A DNA stretch of 57,608 bases from Deltaproteobacteria bacterium (GTDB lineage: Bacteria; Desulfobacterota; GWC2-55-46; JADFVP01). How positions within the stretch are numbered: the stretch's first letter is position 1; every line of letters starts with the position of its first letter. This document shows positions 18,105-24,507 of the stretch, in pieces. The translations under genes and the position numbers were made by a program. The notes under the pieces are model-generated. The model was not told the origin of the DNA, did not search any database, and saw only the letters and a list, made by a program, of their open reading frames with translations. The stretch lies in assembly GCA_029262515.1 (NCBI GenBank), contig JAJCZH010000001.1, positions 1 through 57,608 of the forward strand, written 5' to 3'.

Positions 18105-18674
18105 ATGAAGAGAAGAGTCGCAATAGTCGATGATGATGCCGTTACAAGAGAGGTGCTCGGGGCCATGATAGAGGAGTGTGGTTATTCTGTGGTGGCTGAA
18201 GGTGTCAGCGGGTTTGATGCCATCGAGATCTGTGCGGCGAATAAGGTCGATCTTCTTATAATGGATATAGACATGCCAGGTATGAGCGGGCTCGAGGCCT
18301 CCAGGAAAATCAATGACGAAACGCCTACGCCGATACTGCTTGTTACGGGGCTTTACGATCAGTCTGTTATCAGAAGCGCTATTGAGGCCGGAGTGAGCGC
18401 TTATGTCGTAAAACCCGTGCGTCTCGAAGAGATAGAACCTGCTGTAGAGTTTGCTCTTTCACACGCCGGTGAGTGCAGAGGACTCAGAGAGAAGGTGGAT
18501 GAGCTTCAGGGTGTGCTCGCTTCGAGGCAGGTGATCGAGAGGGCCAAAGGGCTATTGATGAAGCACAACGGTATAGACGAAGCCGAGGCATTTGCGCGCA
18601 TAAGGAAGATGAGCATGGACAAGAGGAGACGCATGGTCGATGTTGCAGAGGCCGTTATCTTAACGCTCGAATAG
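18105..18674 (+). CDS. ANTAR-domain response regulator (RNA-binding antiterminator, NasT/AmiR type)
   Basis: A 189-residue two-domain protein. Residues 1-120 are a receiver with the acidic cluster VDDD, the phospho-acceptor Asp54 in LLIMDIDMPG and the lysine in VVKPVRLEE. Residues about 128-186 are an ANTAR domain: VIERAKGLLMKHNGIDEAEAF is the RNA-binding helix signature, followed by RKMSMDKRRRMVDVAEAV. ANTAR proteins bind paired hairpins with six-base loops in leader RNAs and prevent termination, often in nitrogen genes. The ATG at 18105 is used because the earlier ATG at 18081 lies inside the sigma-54 promoter. No partner kinase or NasS-like sensor is adjacent. Its probable RNA target is the glnK leader at 22523-22618. 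Confidence 0.93.
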   Translation: MKRRVAIVDDDAVTREVLGAMIEECGYSVVAEGVSGFDAIEICAANKVDLLIMDIDMPGMSGLEASRKINDETPTPILLVTGLYDQSVIRSAIEAGVSAYVVKPVRLEEIEPAVEFALSHAGECRGLREKVDELQGVLASRQVIERAKGLLMKHNGIDEAEAFARIRKMSMDKRRRMVDVAEAVILTLE

Positions 18675-18738
18675 CTCAGGCGCGAAAACGTACTTTCGGT
18701 TCTCATACTATGTTTTCCGTATTCGGTAACTTTTTAGC

Positions 18739-18760
18739 TGAGCAGGTTGCTCAACTTTTT
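18739..18760 (+). terminator. Intrinsic terminator after the ANTAR gene
   Basis: TGAGCA (18739-18744), loop GGT, and TGCTCA (18748-18753) form a six-pair stem followed by ACTTTTTTG. It should end the ANTAR transcript before the amidotransferase gene. Confidence 0.65.
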
Positions 18761-18836
18761 TGTTTATTCCCGGCACCTAATCTGTTAAGTAGTATGCTAC
18801 CAATTAAACATTTTCATCGTGAAAGGTGGCAGATGC

Positions 18837-19538
18837 ATGCAGAAAGTTCTTGTTATAAAGCAGATACTTAGAGAAGGGCCTGGAATAATAGGCATGGAGC
18901 TTTTAAGGCTCGGTCTCGACATGGTTACAATCGACGCATACGCAGGCGAACACTTACCAAAGAACCTCGACGGGTACGGCGCGCTTATCGTGCTCGGTGG
19001 CCCTATGGGAGCCTTCGAAGAGGATGTCTACCCCTTCATCACTGAAGAGTTGAGGCTGATGCACCTTGCGCTCAAAGAGTCGGTTCCCGTTCTCGGGGTA
19101 TGTCTCGGCGCGCAGCTCCTGGCGAGAGTCGCAGGGGCAAGGATTTATTCCGGGTCTAAAAAAGAGATCGGGTACTACAAGGTCAGTCTGACCGAAGAGG
19201 GCAGGAACGACCCTCTTATGGAGGGGCTGCCAGGAGAGCTCGCTGTCTTTCAGTGGCACGGTGATACCTTCGACCTTCCGGAAGGCGCTGTAAACCTGGC
19301 AAGCTCGGAGTTGTACGAGAACCAGATGTTCAGGCTCGGCTCCTCGGCTTACGGTATTCAGTTCCATCTGGAGGTGACTGCAGAGATGGTTACCGACTGG
19401 GTTAAGTCGCAAAAAGAGGAGATCGAGAATGCAGGGCTCGATACGGAAAAGATTTTACTGGCGAATAACGCTAGGTTGCCGATGGTTCACAAAAGCGGCG
19501 CCGTTATTATAAAGCGGTTTCTGGAATTGATAGGTTGA
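18837..19538 (+). CDS. Class I glutamine amidotransferase-like protein
   Basis: A 233-residue GATase1-domain protein of the GMP-synthase-like stand-alone group. The nucleophile elbow is GVCLGAQLLA and the catalytic His-Glu pair is in QFHLEVT. It would hydrolyse glutamine to ammonia and glutamate, but no synthetase partner is adjacent, so the acceptor is unknown; some relatives act on gamma-glutamyl compounds. The ATG at 18837 follows an AAAGGTGG ribosome-binding site; a GTG at 18819 is less likely. Its position between the ANTAR regulator and the ammonium transporters suggests a nitrogen role. Confidence 0.85.
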   Translation: MQKVLVIKQILREGPGIIGMELLRLGLDMVTIDAYAGEHLPKNLDGYGALIVLGGPMGAFEEDVYPFITEELRLMHLALKESVPVLGVCLGAQLLARVAGARIYSGSKKEIGYYKVSLTEEGRNDPLMEGLPGELAVFQWHGDTFDLPEGAVNLASSELYENQMFRLGSSAYGIQFHLEVTAEMVTDWVKSQKEEIENAGLDTEKILLANNARLPMVHKSGAVIIKRFLELIG

Positions 19539-19698
19539 GATTCTTTTAAACCGAGATCGTAATTTATACTTAAACGTAGTTGGTACTATATAGGCGAAAA
19601 CCTTCTGTGTCGGCTATTGTGGCCGGTTTCAGGCAAGGATTTGTTGTCGCTCAAGTTCTATTCTGTGCGACTTATAGGAAAGACCAGGGGAGGTAGAT

Positions 19699-20748
19699 TT
19701 GAAAAGATTATTGTGTAAGAAAGTGGTTTGTGGTTTTGCAATGGTTCTTATGGGTGCCGCTTTTTCGGTTCCCGCAGCGGACGCGGCGGATATTGCCGGA
19801 GTTAATATAAGTGGCTTTGTTGATGTCAGCTACTCGGATGCGGATGACTCGAATAGCACCTTCAGTCTGGATGAAATCGAGGTCGATGTACAAAAGCAGC
19901 TCAGTGAGAATATCTCCCTAAGGACAGATATAAACTACAGGGCAGTGGACGCGGATACGGCAGGCGACGATCTCTCCTTCGAGGAACTTGTAGAGCAGGG
20001 TTACGTTACCATTAAGCTCGACAACGTAGGCAGTGGGCTCGACCTGACGCTAGGCAAGTTCAACGCCCCTATCGGTTTTGAACTGCTCGATCCGGTCGAT
20101 ATGTACCAGTTCTCCCACGCCCTCGTATTCGATAACGGTCTTCCGACCAATCTCACGGGCGTGATGGGCGCTTACAATCTTAACGATATGATCGATATCG
20201 CAGCTTATGTGGTCAATGGTTGGGATAATAATACGGACAACAATCAGAGCAAGACTGTCGGCGGCAGAATAGGAATAAACGCTATGCCGGGCGTGGCCAT
20301 AGGGCTCTCGGCTATAAGCGGTACCAACGAGACGACAACCGTAAATAAGAGAACGGTTTATGATGTAGATGCGACTATCACAATGGTCGATAACCTGACC
20401 ATAGGTGTGGAACTGAATGCCGGTTCCGAAGAGAATGCCAATAGTCTTGTCGGCGGTTCCGGAGACGGCGACTGGACGGCTTACCTTATTATGGGGCACT
20501 ACGACCTGGATGATACCTACGGCGTTACGCTGAGGTACGACTCTTTCCATGATGAGCACGGCTCAAGGCTAGGTAACTCGCTCGACGAGACTCAGAGCGC
20601 CTTTACCGTTGCCGGCACCATGGTGCTCGGAGACGGAGCTGGACTCCTGGCCGAATGGCGCAGGCTCGATTCAGACCAGAATGTCTTCAATAACTCTACC
20701 GAAGACTCTAGCGATACCTTTGCTGTGGAGTTCACTTACTCCTTTTAG
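19699..20748 (+). CDS. Outer-membrane beta-barrel porin (BBP2-like)
   Basis: A 349-residue precursor starting at TTG with a strong GGGGAGG ribosome-binding site. A signal peptide covers about residues 1-29 (ending AADA-A). The mature part begins VNISGFVDVSYSDAD, alternates amphipathic strands, contains LGKFNAPIGFELLDPVD and ends in EFTYSF with the terminal phenylalanine required for barrel insertion. This pattern fits the putative porin-2 / OmpL-like beta-barrel family. In the nitrogen block it may give nitrate, nitrite or ammonium entry to the periplasm, which is inference. It ends at a strong terminator. Confidence 0.85.
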   Translation: MKRLLCKKVVCGFAMVLMGAAFSVPAADAADIAGVNISGFVDVSYSDADDSNSTFSLDEIEVDVQKQLSENISLRTDINYRAVDADTAGDDLSFEELVEQGYVTIKLDNVGSGLDLTLGKFNAPIGFELLDPVDMYQFSHALVFDNGLPTNLTGVMGAYNLNDMIDIAAYVVNGWDNNTDNNQSKTVGGRIGINAMPGVAIGLSAISGTNETTTVNKRTVYDVDATITMVDNLTIGVELNAGSEENANSLVGGSGDGDWTAYLIMGHYDLDDTYGVTLRYDSFHDEHGSRLGNSLDETQSAFTVAGTMVLGDGAGLLAEWRRLDSDQNVFNNSTEDSSDTFAVEFTYSF

Positions 20749-20790
20749 GCCCTGGCATTAGATAGTAGCTACTGGTGAGCAGCAGGCTAA

Positions 20791-20827
20791 ACCTCTCCCT
20801 TCTTAGTAGAAGGGAGAGGTTTTTTTT
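20791..20827 (+). terminator. Strong intrinsic terminator of the porin gene
   Basis: A perfect 13-base-pair stem (ACCTCTCCCTTCT at 20791-20803 with AGAAGGGAGAGGT at 20808-20820), a TAGT loop and a run of seven T. An outer inverted repeat (GGTGAGCA at 20774-20781 and TGCTCACC at 20858-20865) flanks it and could stack on the same hairpin. Confidence 0.95.
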
Positions 20828-20873
20828 ATCCGTTTCCCCCCTGTGACCAGGGCCCGTTGCTCACCTTTTCTCT

Positions 20874-20901
20874 GCACCGTATTACCTCAAAGTACCGGTG
20901 C
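20874..20901. repeat. Dyad upstream of the amtB1 sigma-54 promoter (possible enhancer)
   Basis: GCACCG (20874-20879) and CGGTGC (20896-20901) are inverted repeats with an inner TA...TA extension. The dyad is centred about 130 bases before the sigma-54 promoter, a typical place for NtrC enhancers, and the half-sites resemble the TGCAC half of NtrC boxes. The spacing is longer than in the canonical site. Confidence 0.35.
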
Positions 20902-21014
20902 GATGCCTACTATTTGTGCAGCATTCTGCTTACTTACTCTACGCTATGAAACAATTATAGATTGCCAGAATAAAAAGACATGTAGTTTTAGATGGTTACG
21001 GCATTCGGTCTAGA

Positions 21015-21031
21015 TGGCATTGAAGTTGCAA
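21015..21031 (+). promoter_or_regulatory. Sigma-54 promoter of amtB1
   Basis: TGGCAT-N5-TTGCAA with ten bases between GG (21016-21017) and GC (21028-21029). The predicted transcript starts near 21041, giving a leader of about 108 bases before the amtB1 start codon at 21149. The remainder of the 400-base gap from 20749 holds the porin terminator, the dyad and this promoter, and no gene. Confidence 0.75.
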
Positions 21032-21044
21032 TACTTATAGGGGT

Positions 21045-21097
21045 GCAGAGAAGTTTACTATTTAATCTCTGCCTCTTTGGGTCGCAATGGTGCGGCC
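21045..21097 (+). promoter_or_regulatory. Tandem hairpins in the amtB1 leader, one with an ANTAR-like loop
   Basis: The first hairpin pairs GCAGAGA (21045-21051) with TCTCTGC (21066-21072) around a 14-base loop. The second pairs GGTCGC (21080-21085) with GCGGCC (21092-21097) around the six-base loop AATGGT, which has A at position 1 and G at position 4 as in ANTAR targets. Only the second hairpin fits the ANTAR rule and no clear terminator follows it, so the assignment is tentative. Confidence 0.35.
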
Positions 21098-21148
21098 GCA
21101 TGCAAGTTACTGCCAAACGGTCAAAGAAGATCAGGAGGTTGGTTAGAG

Positions 21149-22471
21149 ATGTTATTTTTAAGACTGCGTACCGGTTTATCGGTTATACCGGTTAGATTAT
21201 TTTTTGTGCTGGCGCTCTTGTTCGCGACTCTTTTATTAACTTCGGACGCTTTTGCAGGTGATACCGCAGAGGCTGCGATCGACAAGGCCGACACTGCCTG
21301 GCTTCTAATCTCAACTGCCATGGTAATGTTTATGACTCCTGGCCTCGCGCTCTTTTACGCAGGCATGGCCCGCAGAAAGAATGTGCTCGGCACTATGATG
21401 CACAGTTACTTTCTTCTAAGCCTCATAACCCTTCAGTGGGTACTCTGGGGTTATTCATTAAGTTTTGGTACGGATGTGGCGGGCATAGTGGGCGGGGTCA
21501 ACTACTTCGGTCTTTCAGGCGTCGGCATTGAGGCGAACGGCACGATACCTCACCTGCTCTTCATGGCCTTTCAAGGCATGTTCGCGGTAATAACCGTGGC
21601 CCTTATTACCGGCGGAGTTGCCGAGAGGGTAAAGTTTTCAGCCATACTGCTATTCAGTCTTATCTGGGCAACTCTGGTCTACGATCCGCTCTGCCACTGG
21701 GTCTGGGGCGGCGGGTGGATGGCTAAGCTCGGGGTGCTCGATTTTGCGGGAGGCATAGTCGTCCATATAAGCTGCGGCATAGCAGCACTCGTTGCGGCGG
21801 TAGTAGTCGGCAAGAGACGCGGGTGGCCGAAGGAGCTTATGCCGCCTCATAACCTTACGCTCACTCTTATGGGCATGGGCATACTCTGGTTCGGCTGGTT
21901 CGGTTTTAATGCGGGCAGCGCGCTGGCGGCCGACGGTTCAGCAGTTATCGCTTTTATTAATACGAATACCGCAGCGGCAGCCGGAACCATCGCCTGGACT
22001 GCGGTGGAGTGGGCCAAGGGCGGAAAACCGACACTTCTCGGCGCGATGTCCGGCACCGTGGCTGGGCTAGGTTCCATTACTCCGGCGGCTGGTTTCGTAA
22101 CACCTGCGGCTTCTATTATCATCGGCCTCGTAGGAGGCGGGCTCTGTTACTGGACGGTAACCGTACTAAAGATGAAGTTCCGTTATGACGACACCCTCGA
22201 TGTTTTCGGTATTCACGGTGTCGCCGGAACATGGGGCACCATCGCAACCGGTATCTTCGCTTCCGTCGGAGCCAGGGGGCTTCTGCAAGGCAACCCGCGA
22301 CAGCTTCTCGTGCAGGTTATTGCAGCGGTCGCAACTATAATCTTTACGGCGGTTATGACGTACCTGATCCTTAAGGTCGTTGATAAGACAGTAGGCCTGA
22401 GGGTTGACGATGAAGGGGAGTTCGAGGGGCTCGATCTTTCGCAGCACGGCGAGAGCGGTTATATCCTCTAG
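21149..22471 (+). CDS. amtB: Ammonium transporter AmtB (first copy)
   Basis: A 440-residue precursor. The start is the ATG at 21149, preceded by AGGAGG; a longer frame from 21077 lacks a ribosome-binding site and would bury the signal peptide. A cleavable signal peptide (about 1-36, ending DAFA-GD) is followed by eleven predicted membrane helices. Signature elements are TPGLALFYAGM, the paired pore histidines in VVHISCGIAAL and VFGIHGVAGTWG, and FGWFGFNAGSA. AmtB channels ammonium or ammonia inward and is blocked by PII. glnK follows, then a second amtB. Confidence 0.96.
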   Translation: MLFLRLRTGLSVIPVRLFFVLALLFATLLLTSDAFAGDTAEAAIDKADTAWLLISTAMVMFMTPGLALFYAGMARRKNVLGTMMHSYFLLSLITLQWVLWGYSLSFGTDVAGIVGGVNYFGLSGVGIEANGTIPHLLFMAFQGMFAVITVALITGGVAERVKFSAILLFSLIWATLVYDPLCHWVWGGGWMAKLGVLDFAGGIVVHISCGIAALVAAVVVGKRRGWPKELMPPHNLTLTLMGMGILWFGWFGFNAGSALAADGSAVIAFINTNTAAAAGTIAWTAVEWAKGGKPTLLGAMSGTVAGLGSITPAAGFVTPAASIIIGLVGGGLCYWTVTVLKMKFRYDDTLDVFGIHGVAGTWGTIATGIFASVGARGLLQGNPRQLLVQVIAAVATIIFTAVMTYLILKVVDKTVGLRVDDEGEFEGLDLSQHGESGYIL

Positions 22472-22522
22472 GCAGAGTTTGCCCGGAGGTTTTAAATAGA
22501 TGGTTTTATAGCTGAAGTGATC

Positions 22523-22577
22523 TCCGAAACAGCGTTGTTTTGGAAAATATTTAGACAGAGGCAAGGGCGCCTTCTGT
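22523..22577 (+). promoter_or_regulatory. ANTAR RNA-binding motif (paired six-base-loop hairpins) in the glnK leader
   Basis: Hairpin P1: TCCGAAAC (22523-22530), loop AGCGTT, GTTTTGGA (22537-22544), eight pairs including one G-U. A ten-base linker follows. Hairpin P2: ACAGAGGC (22555-22562), loop AAGGGC, GCCTTCTGT (22569-22577), eight pairs with one bulged T. Both loops are six bases with A at position 1 and G at position 4, the published recognition rule for ANTAR proteins. The 3' arm of P2 is reused as the 5' arm of the terminator at 22566-22618, so P2 works as an antiterminator when bound. An ANTAR regulator is encoded at 18105 in the same block. Confidence 0.88.
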
Positions 22578-22618
22578 GGAGACGAGTAGAGGCTCGCGTA
22601 CAGGGGCGTCTTTTTTTT
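22566..22618 (+). terminator. Conditional terminator in the glnK leader
   Basis: The 5' arm (22566-22577) pairs with the 3' arm ACAGGGGCGTC (22600-22610), eleven pairs with one bulged C, followed by eight T (22611-22618). The 22-base loop contains a small CGAG/CTCG hairpin. The 5' arm overlaps the ANTAR hairpin P2, so the two folds cannot coexist. Read-through would extend transcription into glnK, amtB2 and possibly nirB. Confidence 0.85.
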
Positions 22619-22651
22619 GGCAACAATTAAATCGATACGGAGGTAGGTTGA

Positions 22652-22993
<342 letters not shown>

Positions 22994-23084
22994 TATCCGT
23001 TTTCAAGAATCTTGGCGCGGCCCGGGTAAGTAAATGAACGGGTACGCTCAATAGGTTTAAAAAAGTAGAGGAAGGAGAATTAGA

Positions 23085-24362
23085 ATGTTTCGCAGCTTAA
23101 TACTAACGGCAATCTTCTGTCTTGTGACCCCTGCCATTTCTATGGCAGAGGAGGCGCCGGCTACGATAGACTCAGGGGATACGGCGTGGATACTGATCTC
23201 CACTGCCCTTGTAATGTTGATGACACCGGGGCTCGCGCTCTTTTATGCCGGTATGGTTCGGTCAAAAAACGTGCTCGGTACGTTGATGCACAGTTTTATT
23301 ATGCTTCTGCTGATATCCGTCGTATGGGTTCTGTGGGGCTATTCGCTCTCATTTGCGCCCGATGCTTTGGGCGGCATAGTCGGCGGCCTCAATTACTTCG
23401 GGCTTACAGGCGTAGGAGTCGAGCCGAACGGTACGATACCGCATTCGCTCTTTATGCTCTTTCAGGGGACCTTTGCGATAATTACGGTTGCGCTTATAAC
23501 AGGAGCGTTCGCCGAGAGGGTGAAGTTCTCAGCTCTTTTGATCTTTGCCGTTCTCTGGAGCACCATTGTCTACGCTCCGCTCTGCCACTGGGTCTGGGGC
23601 GGCGGCTGGATAGGCGCTATGGGCGCTCTCGACTTTGCCGGAGGCACGGTTGTTCATATCAGCTCGGGCATCTCGGCCCTCGTCTTCTGCATAGTTATAG
23701 GCAAGCGTAAGAACTATCCGAGGGAGCATGCACCGCCGCATAACCTGCCGATGACGCTTTTAGGAACGGCTCTGCTGTGGTTTGGCTGGTTCGGTTTCAA
23801 CGGCGGCAGCGCATTGGCGGCCGACGGTGTTGCGGTTGTCGCAATGGTAGCCACCAACACGGCGGCAGCGGCAGCGGGACTGACATGGCTCTTTGTAGAA
23901 TGGATACACAGGGGTAAACCGACAGTGCTTGGAGCAGCCTCCGGGGCGGTAGCAGGCCTTGTCGGCATAACGCCGGGCGCCGGTTTTGTCGGCCCGATGT
24001 CTGCACTTATAATTGGCGCGGGCGCCGGGTTCCTCTGTTACTTTGCCGTCAGTTACCTGAAGCCGAAACTCGGTTATGACGACACGCTCGACGTCTTCGG
24101 TATCCATGGTATCGGTGGAATATGGGGTGCGCTCGCTACCGGGCTCTTCGCCTCTATAGGGGCCGAAGGCCTTTTCTTCGGCAACCCGGGGCAGATGGTG
24201 CCGCAGATAGTCGGTGTTGTTGCTACTATAATCCTCGCTGTTGTGGCGACCTACATCATCTTAAAGGTGGTCAATGCGATCGTAGGGCTCAGGGTGAGTG
24301 ACGAGAACGAGGTTATGGGACTAGATATCTCGGAGCACGGCGAGAGCGGTTATACGACTTAA
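23085..24362 (+). CDS. amtB: Ammonium transporter AmtB (second copy)
   Basis: A 425-residue paralogue of the transporter at 21149, with a signal peptide (about 1-21, ending SMA-EE) and the same landmarks: TPGLALFYAGMV, the pore histidines in VVHISSGISAL and VFGIHGIGGIWG, and the C-terminal tail SEHGESGYTT that contacts PII. It follows glnK by 91 bases with a good GGAAGGAG ribosome-binding site. The two copies diverge enough to be old duplicates. They may differ in affinity or in PII control. Confidence 0.96.
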   Translation: MFRSLILTAIFCLVTPAISMAEEAPATIDSGDTAWILISTALVMLMTPGLALFYAGMVRSKNVLGTLMHSFIMLLLISVVWVLWGYSLSFAPDALGGIVGGLNYFGLTGVGVEPNGTIPHSLFMLFQGTFAIITVALITGAFAERVKFSALLIFAVLWSTIVYAPLCHWVWGGGWIGAMGALDFAGGTVVHISSGISALVFCIVIGKRKNYPREHAPPHNLPMTLLGTALLWFGWFGFNGGSALAADGVAVVAMVATNTAAAAAGLTWLFVEWIHRGKPTVLGAASGAVAGLVGITPGAGFVGPMSALIIGAGAGFLCYFAVSYLKPKLGYDDTLDVFGIHGIGGIWGALATGLFASIGAEGLFFGNPGQMVPQIVGVVATIILAVVATYIILKVVNAIVGLRVSDENEVMGLDISEHGESGYTT

Positions 24363-24372
24363 GCGTTCTATG

Positions 24373-24409
24373 GTCTTTCCTGATCGATAGCCTGCGGTTA
24401 GAGAAAGAC
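24373..24409 (+). promoter_or_regulatory. Long hairpin in the nirB leader
   Basis: GTCTTTCCTGATCG (24373-24386) pairs with CGGTTAG and GAAAGAC (24395-24409) through 14 pairs with one bulged A, around the eight-base loop ATAGCCTG. The loop begins with A and has G at position 4 but is two bases longer than a canonical ANTAR loop. No T-run follows, so it is not a simple terminator of amtB2. A regulatory role is inferred. Confidence 0.55.
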
Positions 24410-24422
24410 GGTATAAGAGGGG

Positions 24423-24465
24423 CGCCCTGGCCATTACATCCTCCGGCCGGGGCGTTCCTGTTTTT
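24423..24465 (+). terminator. Terminator-like hairpin before nirB
   Basis: CGCCCTGGCC (24423-24432) and GGCCGGGGCG (24445-24454) pair over ten bases around a 12-base loop, followed by TTCCTGTTTTT. It may end amtB2 transcription or act as an attenuator controlling entry into nirB. A third small hairpin (GCCCTA 24475-24480 with TAGGGC 24484-24489) lies just before the nirB ribosome-binding site. Confidence 0.7.
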
Positions 24466-24507
24466 AAGTTTATGGCCCTACTATAGGGCTTGATAAGGAA
24501 GTGAGTT

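Noticed and set aside
18683-18698. Hairpin CGAAA-ACGTAC-TTTCG after the ANTAR gene
   Set aside because: The loop has A at position 1 but T at position 4, and no second hairpin or overlapping terminator fits the rule.
19620-19636. Sigma-54-like element before the porin gene (TGG, ten bases, GC)
   Set aside because: The -24 half is acceptable but the -12 half is AGGC instead of TTGC, and the porin leader has no other supporting feature.
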